Positions 38,502-51,920 of a stretch of 64,000 nucleotides of DNA are shown here, piece after piece (positions within the stretch are counted from its first letter, which is position 1; each line of letters begins with the position of its first letter). Source of the DNA: Alitta virens. Its lineage: Eukaryota; Annelida; Polychaeta; Phyllodocida; Nereididae. The translations under genes were made by a program, and so were the position numbers. The stretch is taken from contig OW028585.1 of NCBI GenBank assembly GCA_932294295.1, forward strand, positions 18,626,561-18,690,560, given 5' to 3'. The notes under the pieces are model-generated. The model ran no database searches, had not been told where the DNA came from, and saw nothing but the letters and a program-made list of their open reading frames with translations.

Positions 38502-38935
38502 GAATGTTTGATTACCTCAGATTGGTCAAACAGAATGTCTGATCAACTCAGAATAGTCAGTCTCAATGATCGATCATCTCAGAATTGTCAAACTCAATGA
38601 TCGAACATTTCAGAATTGTCAAACTCAATTTTCATTCAAACCAAAATGGTTGGACTCAATGTTTGATTAGCTCAGAATGGTCATACTAAATGTTTGACCA
38701 AATCAGAAAAGTCAAACTCAATGATCGAACATTTCAGAATTGTCAAACTCAATGATCGAACATTTCAGAATTGTCAAACTCAATTTTCATTCAAACCAAA
38801 ATGGTTGGACTCAATGTTTGATTAATTCAGAATGGTCATACCGAATGTTTGACCAAATCAGAATAGTCAAACTCAATGATCGAACATTTCAGAATTGTCA
38901 AACTCAATTTTCATTCAAACCAAAATGGTTGGACT
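38502..38935 (+). repeat. 14-mer HOR, catacc type
   Basis: ABCDE HIDDE FGDE; A has gattacctc (private). Confidence 0.9.
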
Positions 38936-39493
38936 GAATGTTTGATTAACTCAGATTGGTCAAACAGAATGTCTGATCAACTCAGAATAGTCAGTCTCAA
39001 TGATCGATCATCTCAGAATTGTCAAACTCAATGATCGAACATTTCAGAATTGTCAAACTCAATTTTCATTCAAACCAAAATGGTTGGACTCAATGTTTGA
39101 TTATTTCAGAATGGTCATACTGAATGTTTGATCAACTCAGAATATTCAAACTCAATGATCGAACATTTCAGAATTGTCAAACTCAATTTTCATTCAAACC
39201 AAAATGGTTGGACTCAATGTTTGATTAGCTCAGAATGGTCATACTAAATGTTTGACCAAATCAGAAAAGTTAAACTCAATGATCGAACATTTCAGAATTG
39301 TCAAACTCAATGATCGAACATTTCAGAATTGTCAAACTCAATTTTCATTCAAACCAAAATGGTTGGACTCAATGTTTGATTAATTCAGAATGGTCATACT
39401 GAATGTTTGACCAAATCAGAATAGTCAAACTCAATGATCGAACATTTCAGAATTGTCAAACTCAATTTTCAATCAAACCAAAATGGTTGGACT
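38936..39493 (+). repeat. 18-mer HOR
   Basis: ABCDE FJDE HIDDE FGDE2; F has gattatttc and I has aaaagttaaact. Confidence 0.9.
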
Positions 39494-39772
39494 GAAGATT
39501 TGATTAACTCAGATTGGTCAAACAGAATGTCTGATCAACTCAGAATAGTCAGACTCAATGATCGATCATCTCAGAATTGTCAAACTCAATGATCGAACAT
39601 TTCAGAATTGTCAAACTCAATTTTCATTCAAACCAAAATGGTTGGACTCAATGTTTGATTTATTCAGAATGGTCATACTGAATGTTTGATCAACTCAGAA
39701 TAGTCAAACTCAATGATCGAACATTTCAGAATTGTCAAACTCAATTTTCAATCAAACCAAAATGGTTGGACT
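39494..39772 (+). repeat. 9-mer HOR, A2/F2
   Basis: A2BCDE F2JDE2; A2 reads gaagatttg, a private t-to-g change. Confidence 0.9.
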
Positions 39773-41693
39773 GAATGTTTGATTAACTCAGATTGGTCAA
39801 ACAGAATGTCTGATCAACTCAGAATAGTCAGACTCAATGATCGATCATCTCAGAATTGTCAAACTCAATGATCGAACATTTCAGAATTGTCAAACTCAAT
39901 TTTCATTCAAACCAAAATGGTTGGACTCAATGTTTGATTAATTCAGAATGGTCATACTGAATGTTTGATCAACTCAGAATATTCAAACTCAATGATCGAA
40001 CATTTCAGAATTGTCAAACTCAATTTTCATTCAAACCAAAATGGTTGGACTCCATGTTTGATTAGCTCAGAATGGTCATACTAAATGTTTGACCAAATCA
40101 GAATAGTCAAACTCAATGATCGAACATTTCAGAATTGTCAAACTCAATGATCGAACATTTCAGAATTGTCAAACTCAATTTTCATTCAAACCAAAATGGT
40201 TGGACTCAATGTTTGATTAATTCAGAATGGTCATACTGAATGTTTGACCAAATCAGAATAGTCAAACTCAATGATCGAACATTTCCGAATTGTCAAACTC
40301 AATTTTCATTCAAACCAAAATGGTTGGACTCAATGTTTGAATAGCTCAGAATGGTCATACTAAATGTTTGACCAAATCAGAATAGTCAAACTCAATGATC
40401 GAACATTTCAGAATTGTCAAACTCAATTTTCAATCAAACCAAAATGGTTGGACTGAATATTTGATTAACTCAGATTGGTCAAACAGAATGTCTGATCAAC
40501 TCAGAATAGTCAGACTCAATGATCGATCATCTCAGAATTGTCAAACTCAATGATCGAACATTTCAGAATTGTCAAACTCAATTTTCATTCAAACCAAAAT
40601 GGTTGGACTCAATGTTTGATTTATTCAGAATGGTCATACTGAATGTTTGATCAACTCAGAATAGTTAAACTCAATGATCGAACATTTCAGAATTGTCAAA
40701 CTCAATTTTCAATCAAACCAAAATGGTTGGACTCAAAGTATGATTATCTCAGAATGGTCATACTGAATGTTTGATCAGCTCAGAATAGTCAGACTCAATG
40801 ATCGATCATCTCAGAATTGTCAAACTCAATGATCGAACATTTCAGAATTGTCAAACTCTATTTTCATTCAAGCCAAAATGGTTGGACTCAATGTTTGATT
40901 AATTCAGAATGGTCATACTGAATGTTTGATCAACTCAGAATAGTCAAACTCAATGATCGAACATTTCAGAATTGTCAAACTCAATTTCATTCAAACCAAA
41001 ATGGTTGGCCTCAATGTTTGATTAGCTCAGAATGGTCATACTAAATGTTTGACCAAATCAGAATAGTCAAACTCAATGATCGAACATTTCAGAATTGTCA
41101 AACTCAATTTTCAATCAAACCAAAATGGTTGGGCTGAATGTTTGATTAACTCAGATTGGTCAAACAGAATGTCTGATCAACTCAGAATAGTCAGACTCAA
41201 TGATCGATCATCTCAGAATTGTCAAACTCAATGATCGAACATTTCAGAATTGTCAAACTCAATTTTCATTCAAACCAAAATGGTTGGACTCAATGTTTGA
41301 TTAATTCAGAATGGTCATACTGAATGTTTGATCAACTCAGAACAGTCAAACTCAATGATCGAACATTTCAGAATTGTCAAACTCAATTTTCAATCAAACC
41401 AAAATGGTTGGACTCAATGTATGATTATCTCAGAATGGTCATACTGAATGTTTGATCAACTCAGAATAGTCAGACTCAATGATCGATCATCTCAGAATTG
41501 TCAAACTCAATGATCGAACATTTCAGAATTGTCAAACTCAATTTTCATTCAAACCAAAATGGTTGGACTCAATGTTTGATTAATTCAGAATGGTCATACT
41601 GAATGTTTGACCAAATCAGAATAGTCAAACTCAATGATCGAACATTTCAGAATTGTCAAACTCAATTTTCAATCAAACCAAAATGGTTGGACT
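39773..41693 (+). repeat. 62-monomer super-unit, copy 2 (1,921 bp)
   Basis: 22 + 22 + 18 monomers starting at 39,773, 40,455 and 41,136, with the markers of copy 1. Private change: agaacagtc at about 41,340. Confidence 0.92.
40982..41011 (+). repeat. 30-bp monomer (class E)
   Basis: Same single T loss as at 37,790, in the second super-unit. Confidence 0.92.
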
Positions 41694-42313
41694 GAATGTT
41701 TGATTAACTCAGATTGGTCAAACAGAATGTCTGATCAACTCAGAATAGTCAGACTCAATGATCGATCATCTCAGAATTGTCAAACTCAATGATCGAACAT
41801 TTCAGAATTGTCAAACTCAATTTTCATTCAAACCAAAATGGTTGGACTCAATGTTTGATTAATTCAGAATGGTCATACTGAATGTTTGATCAACTCAGAA
41901 TATTCAAACTCAATGATCGAACATTTCAGAATTGTCAAACTCAATTTTCATTCAAACCAAAATGGTTGGACTCCATGTTTGATTAGCTCAGAATGGTCAT
42001 ACTAAATGTTTGACCAAATCAGAATAGTCAAACTCAATGATCGAACATTTCAGAATTGTCAAACTCAATGATCGAACATTTCAGAATTGTCAAACTCAAT
42101 TTTCATTCAAACCAAAATGGTTGGACTCAATGTTTGATTAATTCAGAATGGTCATACTGAATGTTTGACCAAATCAGAATAGTCAAACTCAATGATCGAA
42201 CATTTCCGAATTGTCAAACTCAATTTTCATTCAAACCAAAATGGTTGGACTCAATGTTTGAATAGCTCAGAATGGTCATACTAAATGTTTGACCAAATCA
42301 GAATAGTCAAACT

Positions 42314-42343
42314 CAATGACGAACATTTCAGAATTGTCAAACT
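42314..42343 (+). repeat. 30-bp monomer (class D)
   Basis: Reads caatgacgaacattt: the t of gatcg is lost. Absent from the two sister super-units, so private and recent. Confidence 0.88.
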
Positions 42344-42901
42344 CAATTTTCAATCAAACCAAAATGGTTGGACTGAATATTTGATTAACTCAGATTGGTC
42401 AAACAGAATGTCTGATCAACTCAGAATAGTCAGACTCAATGATCGATCATCTCAGAATTGTCAAACTCAATGATCGAACATTTCAGAATTGTCAAACTCA
42501 ATTTTCATTCAAACCAAAATGGTTGGACTCAATGTTTGATTTATTCAGAATGGTCATACTGAATGTTTGATCAACTCAGAATAGTTAAACTCAATGATCG
42601 AACATTTCAGAATTGTCAAACTCAATTTTCAATCAAACCAAAATGGTTGGACTCAAAGTATGATTATCTCAGAATGGTCATACTGAATGTTTGATCAGCT
42701 CAGAATAGTCAGACTCAATGATCGATCATCTCAGAATTGTCAAACTCAATGATCGAACATTTCAGAATTGTCAAACTCTATTTTCATTCAAGCCAAAATG
42801 GTTGGACTCAATGTTTGATTAATTCAGAATGGTCATACTGAATGTTTGATCAACTCAGAATAGTCAAACTCAATGATCGAACATTTCAGAATTGTCAAAC
42901 T

Positions 42902-42931
42902 CAATTTCATTCAAACCAAAATGGTTGGCCT
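42902..42931 (+). repeat. 30-bp monomer (class E)
   Basis: Same single T loss as at 37,790, in the third super-unit. Confidence 0.92.
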
Positions 42932-43613
42932 CAATGTTTGATTAGCTCAGAATGGTCATACTAAATGTTTGACCAAATCAGAATAGTCAAACTCAATGAT
43001 CGAACATTTCAGAATTGTCAAACTCAATTTTCAATCAAACCAAAATGGTTGGGCTGAATGTTTGATTAACTCAGATTGGTCAAACAGAATGTCTGATCAA
43101 CTCAGAATAGTCAGACTCAATGATCGATCATCTCAGAATTGTCAAACTCAATGATCGAACATTTCAGAATTGTCAAACTCAATTTTCATTCAAACCAAAA
43201 TGGTTGGACTCAATGTTTGATTAATTCAGAATGGTCATACTGAATGTTTGATCAACTCAGAATAGTCAAACTCAATGATCGAACATTTCAGAATTGTCAA
43301 ACTCAATTTTCAATCAAACCAAAATGGTTGGACTCAATGTATGATTATCTCAGAATGGTCATACTGAATGTTTGATCAACTCAGAATAGTCAGACTCAAT
43401 GATCGATCATCTCAGAATTGTCAAACTCAATGATCGAACATTTCAGAATTGTCAAACTCAATTTTCATTCAAACCAAAATGGTTGGACTCAATGTTTGAT
43501 TAATTCAGAATGGTCATACTGAATGTTTGACCAAATCAGAATAGTCAAACTCAATGATCGAACATTTCAGAATTGTCAAACTCAATTTTCAATCAAACCA
43601 AAATGGTTGGACT

Positions 43614-46279
43614 GAATGTTTGATTAACTCAGATTGGTCAAACAGAATGTCTGATCAACTCAGAATAGTCAGTCTCAATGATCGATCATCTCAGAATTGT
43701 CAAACTCAATGATCGAACATTTCAGAATTGTCAAACTCAATTTTCATTCAAACCAAAATGGTTGGACTCAATGTTTGATTAGCTCAGAATGGTCATACTA
43801 AATGTTTGACCAAATCAGAAAAGTCAAACTCAATGATCGAACATTTCAGAATTGTCAAACTCAATGATCGAACATTTCAGAATTGTCAAACTCAATTTTC
43901 ATTCAAACCAAAATGGTTGGACTCAATGTTTGATTAATTCAGAATGGTCATACCGAATGTTTGACCAAATCAGAATAGTCAAACTCAATGATCGAACATT
44001 TCAGAATTGTCAAACTCAATTTTCATTCAAACCAAAATGGTTGGACTGAATGTTTGATTAACTCAGATTGGTCAAACAGAATGTCTGATCAACTCAGAAT
44101 AGTCAGTCTCAATGATCGATCATCTCAGAATTGTCAAACTCAATGATCGAACATTTCAGAATTGTCAAACTCAATTTTCATTCAAACCAAAATGGTTGGA
44201 CTCAATGTTTGATTAATTCAGAATGGTCATACTGAATGTTTGATCAACTCAGAATAGTCAAACTCAATGATCATACATTTCAGAATTGTCAAACTCAATT
44301 TTCATTCAAACCAAAATGGTTGGACTCAATGTTTGATTAGCTCAGAATGGTCATACTAAATGTTTGACCAAATCTGAATAGTCAAAATCAATGATCGAAC
44401 ATTTCAGAATTGTCAAACTCAATGATCGAACATTTCAGAATTGTCAAACTCAATTTTCATTCAAACCAAAATGGTTGGACTCAATGTTTGATTAATTCAG
44501 AATGGTCATACTGAATGTTTGACCAAATCAGAATAGTCAAACTCAATGATCGAACATCTCAGAATTGTCAAACTCAATTTTCAATCAAACCAAAATGGTT
44601 GGAATGAATGTTTGATTAACTCAGATTGGTCAAACAGAATGTCTGATCAACTCAGAATAGTCAGACTCAATAATCGATCATCTCAGAATTGTCAAACTCA
44701 ATGATCGAACATTTCAGAATTGTCAAACTCAATTTTCATTCAAACCAAAATGGTTGGACTCAATGTTTGATTAATTCAGAATGGTCATACTGAATGTTTG
44801 ATCAACTCAGTATATTCAAACTCAATGATCGAACATTTCAGAATTGTCAAACTCAATTTTCATTCAAACCAAAATGGTTGGACTCAATGTTTGATTAGCT
44901 CAGAATGGTCATACTAAATGTTTGACCAAATCAGAAAAGTCAAACTCAATGACCGAACATTTCAGAATTGTCAAACTCAATGATCGAACATTTCAGAATT
45001 GTCAATCTCAATTTTCATTCAAACCAAAATGGTTGGACTCAATGTTTGATTAATTCAGAATGGTCATACTGAATGTTTGACCAAATCAGAATAGTCAAAC
45101 TCAATGATCGAACATTTCAGAATTGTCAAACTCAATTTTCATTCAAACCAAAATGGTTGGACTCAATGTTTGATTAATTCAGAATGGTCATACTGAATGT
45201 TTGACCAAATCAGAATAGTCAAACTCAATGATCGAACATTTCAGAATTGTTAAACTCAATTTTCAATCAAACCAAAATGGTTGGGCTGAATGTTTGATTA
45301 ACTCAGATTGGTCAAACAGAATGTCTGATCAACTCAGAATAGTCAGACTCAATGATTGATCATCTCAGAATTGTCATACTCAATGATCGAACATTTCAGA
45401 ATTGTCAAACTCAATTTTCATTCAAACCAAAATGGTTGGACTCAATGTTTGATTAATTCAGAATGGTCATACTGAATGTTTGACCAAATCAGAATAGTCA
45501 AACTCAATGATCGAACATTTCAGAATTGTCAAACTCAATTTTCAATCAAACCAAAATGGTTGGACTGAATGTTTGATTAACTCAGATTGGTCAAACAGAA
45601 TGTCTGATCAACTCAGAATAGTCAGACTCAATGATCGATCATCTCAGAATTGTCAAACTCAATGATCGAACATTTCAGAATTGTCAAACTCAATTTTCAT
45701 TCGAACCAAAATGGTTGGACTCCATGTTTGATTAGCTCAGAATGGTCATACTAAATGTTTGACCAAATCAGAATAGTCAAACTCAATGATCGAACATTTC
45801 AGAATTGTCAAACTCAATGATCGAACATTTCAGAATTGTCAAACTCAATTTTCATTCAAACCAAAATGGTTGGACTCAATGTTTGATTAATTCAGAATGG
45901 TCATACTGAATGTTTGACCAAATCAGAATAGTCAAACTCAATGATCGAACATTTCAGAATTGTCAAACTCAATTTTCAATCAAACCAAAATGGTTGGGCT
46001 GAATGTTTGATTAACTCAGATTGGTCAAACAGAATGTCTGATCAACTCAGAATAGTCAGACTCAATGATTGATCATCTCAGAATTGTCATACTCAATGAT
46101 CGAACATTTCAGAATTGTCAAACTCAATTTTCATTCAAACCAAAATGGTTGGACTCAATGTTTGATTAATTCAGAATGGTCATACTGAATGTTTGACCAA
46201 ATCAGAATAGTCAAACTCAATGATCGAACATTTCAGAATTGTCAAACTCAATTTTCAATCAAACCAAAATGGTTGGACT
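43614..46279 (+). repeat. 86-monomer super-unit, copy 1 (2,666 bp)
   Basis: 14-mer catacc (43,614), 18-mer D3 (44,048), 22-mer (44,606), 9-mer (45,288), 14-mer (45,567), 9-mer (46,001). Markers: gtcaaaatca at 44,381, gaacatctc, ggaatg, cagtatattc, gttaaact, attgatc with gtcatact in C, cattcgaacc and ctccatg in the second 14-mer. Confidence 0.92.
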
Positions 46280-48944
46280 GAATGTTTGATTAACTCAGAT
46301 TGGTCAAACAGAATGTCTGATCAACTCAGAATAGTCAGTCTCAATGATCGATCATCTCAGAATTGTCAAACTCAATGATCGAACATTTCAGAATTGTCAA
46401 ACTCAATTTTCATTCAAACCAAAATGGTTGGACTCAATGTTTGATTAGCTCAGAATGGTCATACTAAATGTTTGACCAAATCAGAAAAGTCAAACTCAAT
46501 GATCGAACATTTCAGAATTGTCAAACTCAATGATCGAACATTTCAGAATTGTCAAACTCAATTTTCATTCAAACCAAAATGGTTGGACTCAATGTTTGAT
46601 TAATTCAGAATGGTCATACCGAATGTTTGACCAAATCAGAATAGTCAAACTCAATGATCGAACATTTCAGAATTGTCAAACTCAATTTTCATTCAAACCA
46701 AAATGGTTGGACTGAATGTTTGATTAACTCAGATTGGTCAAACAGAATGTCTGATCAACTCAGAATAGTCAGTCTCAATGATCGATCATCTCAGAATTGT
46801 CAAACTCAATGATCGAACATTTCAGAATTGTCAAACTCAATTTTCATTCAAACCAAAATGGTTGGACTCAATGTTTGATTAATTCAGAATGGTCATACTG
46901 AATGTTTGATCAACTCAGAATAGTCAAACTCAATGATCATACATTTCAGAATTGTCAAACTCAATTTTCATTCAAACCAAAATGGTTGGACTCAATGTTT
47001 GATTAGCTCAGAATGGTCATACTAAATGTTTGACCAAATCTGAATAGTCAAAATCAATGATCGAACATTTCAGAATTGTCAAACTCAATGATCGAACATT
47101 TCAGAATTGTCAAACTCAATTTTCATTCAAACCAAAATGGTTGGACTCAATGTTTGATTAATTCAGAATGGTCATACTGAATGTTTGACCAAATCAGAAT
47201 AGTCAAACTCAATGATCGAACATCTCAGAATTGTCAAACTCAATTTTCAATCAAACCAAAATGGTTGGAATGAATGTTTGATTAACTCAGATTGGTCAAA
47301 CAGAATGTCTGATCAACTCAGAATAGTCAGACTCAATAATCGATCATCTCAGAATTGTCAAACTCAATGATCGAACATTTCAGAATTGTCAAACTCAATT
47401 TTCATTCAAACCAAAATGGTTGGACTCAATGTTTGATTAATTCAGAATGGTCATACTGAATGTTTGATCAACTCAGTATATTCAAACTCAATGATCGAAC
47501 ATTTCAGAATTGTCAAACTCAATTTTCATTCAACCAAAATGGTTGGACTCAATGTTTGATTAGCTCAGAATGGTCATACTAAATGTTTGACCAAATCAGA
47601 AAAGTCAAACTCAATGACCGAACATTTCAGAATTGTCAAACTCAATGATCGAACATTTCAGAATTGTCAATCTCAATTTTCATTCAAACCAAAATGGTTG
47701 GACTCAATGTTTGATTAATTCAGAATGGTCATACTGAATGTTTGACCAAATCAGAATAGTCAAACTCAATGATCGAACATTTCAGAATTGTCAAACTCAA
47801 TTTTCATTCAAACCAAAATGGTTGGACTCAATGTTTGATTAATTCAGAATGGTCATACTGAATGTTTGACCAAATCAGAATAGTCAAACTCAATGATCGA
47901 ACATTTCAGAATTGTTAAACTCAATTTTCAATCAAACCAAAATGGTTGGGCTGAATGTTTGATTAACTCAGATTGGTCAAACAGAATGTCTGATCAACTC
48001 AGAATAGTCAGACTCAATGATTGATCATCTCAGAATTGTCATACTCAATGATCGAACATTTCAGAATTGTCAAACTCAATTTTCATTCAAACCAAAATGG
48101 TTGGACTCAATGTTTGATTAATTCAGAATGGTCATACTGAATGTTTGACCAAATCAGAATAGTCAAACTCAATGATCGAACATTTCAGAATTGTCAAACT
48201 CAATTTTCAATCAAACCAAAATGGTTGGACTGAATGTTTGATTAACTCAGATTGGTCAAACAGAATGTCTGATCAACTCAGAATAGTCAGACTCAATGAT
48301 CGATCATCTCAGAATTGTCAAACTCAATGATCGAACTTTTCAGAATTGTCAAACTCAATTTTCATTCGAACCAAAATGGTTGGACTCCATGTTTGATTAG
48401 CTCAGAATGGTCATACTAAATGTTTGACCAAATCAGAATAGTCAAACTCAATGATCGAACATTTCAGAATTGTCAAACTCAATGATCGAACATTTCAGAA
48501 TTGTCAAACTCAATTTTCATTCAAACCAAAATGGTTGGACTCAATGTTTGATTAATTCAGAATGGTCATACTGAATGTTTGACCAAATCAGAATAGTCAA
48601 ACTCAATGATCGAACATTTCAGAATTGTCAAACTCAATTTTCAATCAAACCAATATGGTTGGGCTGAATGTTTGATTAACTCAGATTGGTCAAACAGAAT
48701 GTCTGATCAACTCAGAATAGTCAGACTCAATGATTGATCATCTCAGAATTGTCATACTCAATGATCGAACATTTCAGAATTGTCAAACTCAATTTTCATT
48801 CAAACCAAAATGGTTGGACTCAATGTTTGATTAATTCAGAATGGTCATACTGAATGTTTGACCAAATCAGAATAGTCAAACTCAATGATCGAACATTTCA
48901 GAATTGTCAAACTCAATTTTCAATCAAACCAAAATGGTTGGACT
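46280..48944 (+). repeat. 86-monomer super-unit, copy 2 (2,665 bp)
   Basis: Same order: 46,280, 46,714, 47,272, 47,953, 48,232, 48,666. gtcaaaatca is at 47,047, exactly +2,666. One base shorter through the E deletion at 47,520. New in this copy: gaactttt and ccaatatgg in the 14-mer at 48,232. Confidence 0.92.
47520..47549 (+). repeat. 30-bp monomer (class E)
   Basis: Reads cattcaaccaaaat: one A lost from the aaa run. Shared with 58,090 but absent from the sister unit at 44,854, so it arose after the 86-mer duplication and before the larger one. Confidence 0.92.
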
Positions 48945-49347
48945 GAATGTTTGATTAACTCAGATTGATCAAACAGAATGTCTGATCAACTCAGAATAGT
49001 CAGTCTCAATGATCGATCATCTCAGAATTGTCAAACTCAATGATCGAACATTTCAGAATTGTCAAACTCAATTTTCATTCGAACCAAAATGGTTGGACTC
49101 CATGTTTGATTAGCTCAGAATGGTCATACTAAATGTTTGACCAAATCAGAATTGTCAAACTCAATGATCGAACATTTCAGAATTGTCAAACTCAATTTTC
49201 ATTCAAACCAAAATGGTTGGACTCAATGTTTGATTAATTCAGAATGGTCATACTGAATGTTTGACCAAATCAGAATAGTCAAACTCAATGATCGAACATT
49301 TCAGAATTGTCAAACTCAATTTTCAATCAAACCAATATGGTTGGGCT
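48945..49347 (+). repeat. 13-mer HOR
   Basis: ABCDE HIDE FGDE2, 403 bp, with cattcgaacc, agaattgtc in I, single D, and ccaatatgg in E2. A reads gattgatcaaaca. Confidence 0.9.
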
Positions 49348-49626
49348 GAATGTTTGATTAACTCAGATTGGTCAAACAGAATGTCTGATCAACTCAGAAT
49401 AGTCAGACTCAATGATTGATCATCTCAGAATTGTCATACTCAATGATCGAACATTTCAGAATTGTCAAACTCAATTTTCATTCAAACCAAAATGGTTGGA
49501 CTCAATGTTTGATTAATTCAGAATGGTCATACTGAATGTTTGACCAAATCAGAATAGTCAAACTCAATAATCGAACATTTCAGAATTGTCAAACTCAATT
49601 TTCAATCAAACCAAAATGGTTGGACT
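49348..49626 (+). repeat. 9-mer HOR
   Basis: ABCDE FGDE2 with ataatcgaac in the second D, a marker repeated at 58,368. Confidence 0.9.
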
Positions 49627-50773
49627 GAATGTTTGATTAACTCAGATTGGTCAAACAGAATGTCTGATCAACTCAGAATAGTCAGTCTCAATGATCGATC
49701 ATCTCAGAATTGTCAAACTCAATGATCGAACATTTCAGAATTGTCAAACTCAATTTTCATTCAAACCAAAATGGTTGGACTCAATGTTTGATTAGCTCAG
49801 AATGGTCATACTAAATGTTTGACCAAATCAGAAAAGTCAAACTCAATGATCGAACATTTCAGAATTGTCAAACTCAATGATCGAACATTTCAGAATTGTC
49901 AAACTCAATTTTCATTCAAACCAAAATGGTTGGACTCAATGTTTGATTAATTCAGAATGGTCATACCGAATGTTTGACCAAATCAGAATAGTCAAACTCA
50001 ATGATCGAACATTTCAGAATTGTCAAACTCAATTTTCATTCAAACCAAATTGGTTGGACTGAATGTTTGATTAACTCAGATTGGTCAAACAGAATGTCTG
50101 ATCAACTCAGAATAGTCAGACTCAATGATCGATCATCTCAGAATTGTCAAACTCAATGATCGAACATTTCAGAATTGTCAAACTCAATTTTCATTCGAAC
50201 CACAATGGTTGGACTCCATGTTTGATTAGCTCAGAATGGTCATACTAAATGTTTGACCAAATCAGAATAGTCAAACTCAATGATCGAACATTTCAGAATT
50301 GTCAAACTCAATGATCGAACATTTCAGAATTGTCAAACTCAATTTTCATTCAAACCAAAATGGTTGGACTCAATGTTTGATTAATTCAGAATGGTCATAC
50401 TGAATGTTTGACCAAATCAGAATAGTCAAACTCAATGATCGAACATTTCAGAATTGTCAAACTCAATTTTCAATCAAACCAAAATGGTTGGGCTGAATGT
50501 TTGATTAACTCAGATTGGTCAAACAGAATGTCTGATCAACTCAGAATAGTCAGACTCAATGATTGATCATCTCAGAATTGTCATACTCAATGATCGAACA
50601 TTTCAGAATTGTCAAACTCAATTTTCATTCAAACCAAAATGGTTGGACTCAATGTTTGATTAATTCAGAATGGTCATACTGAATGTTTGACCAAATCAGA
50701 ATAGTCAAACTCAATGATCGAACATTTCAGAATTGTCAAACTCAATTTTCAATCAAACCAAAATGGTTGGACT
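49627..50773 (+). repeat. 37-mer super-unit 1 (1,147 bp)
   Basis: 14-mer catacc + 14-mer (cattcgaaccac, ctccatg, gggct) + 9-mer (attgatc, gtcatact). Its catacc 14-mer ends in an E with ccaaattgg. Confidence 0.92.
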
Positions 50774-51920
50774 GAATGTTTGATTAACTCAGATTGGTCA
50801 AACAGAATGTCTGATCAACTCAGAATAGTCAGTCTCAATGATCGATCATCTCAGAATTGTCAAACTCAATGATCGAACATTTCAGAATTGTCAAACTCAA
50901 TTTTCATTCAAACCAAAATGGTTGGACTCAATGTTTGATTAGCTCAGAATGGTCATACTAAATGTTTGACCAAATCAGAAAAGTCAAACTCAATGATCGA
51001 ACATTTCAGAATTGTCAAACTCAATGATCGAACATTTCAGAATTGTCAAACTCAATTTTCATTCAAACCAAAATGGTTGGACTCAATGTTTGATTAATTC
51101 AGAATGGTCATACCGAATGTTTGACCAAATCAGAATAGTCAAACTCAATGATCGAACATTTCAGAATTGTCAAACTCAATTTTCATTCAAACCAAATTGG
51201 TTGGACTGAATGTTTGATTAACTCAGATTGGTCAAACAGAATGTCTGATCAACTCAGAATAGTCAGACTCAATGATCGATCATCTCAGAATTGTCAAACT
51301 CAATGATCGAACATTTCAGAATTGTCAAACTCAATTTTCATTCGAACCACAATGGTTGGACTCCATGTTTGATTAGCTCAGAATGGTCATACTAAATGTT
51401 TGACCAAATCAGAATAGTCAAACTCAATGATCGAACATTTCAGAATTGTCAAACTCAATGATCGAACATTTCAGAATTGTCAAACTCAATTTTCATTCAA
51501 ACCAAAATGGTTGGACTCAATGTTTGATTAATTCAGAATGGTCATACTGAATGTTTGACCAAATCAGAATAGTCAAACTCAATGATCGAACATTTCAGAA
51601 TTGTCAAACTCAATTTTCAATCAAACCAAAATGGTTGGGCTGAATGTTTGATTAACTCAGATTGGTCAAACAGAATGTCTGATCAACTCAGAATAGTCAG
51701 ACTCAATGATTGATCATCTCAGAATTGTCATACTCAATGATCGAACATTTCAGAATTGTCAAACTCAATTTTCATTCAAACCAAAATGGTTGGACTCAAT
51801 GTTTGATTAATTCAGAATGGTCATACTGAATGTTTGACCAAATCAGAATAGTCAAACTCAATGATCGAACATTTCAGAATTGTCAAACTCAATTTTCAAT
51901 CAAACCAAAATGGTTGGACT
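50774..51920 (+). repeat. 37-mer super-unit 2 (1,147 bp)
   Basis: Same 14+14+9 order and the same ccaaattgg and cgaaccac variants; I saw no difference from unit 1. Confidence 0.92.

Larger units (their letters stand above)
41694..43613 (+). repeat. 62-monomer super-unit, copy 3 (1,920 bp)
   Basis: 22 + 22 + 18 monomers starting at 41,694, 42,375 and 43,056, directly adjoining copy 2. One base shorter than the others because of the D deletion at 42,314. Confidence 0.92.
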
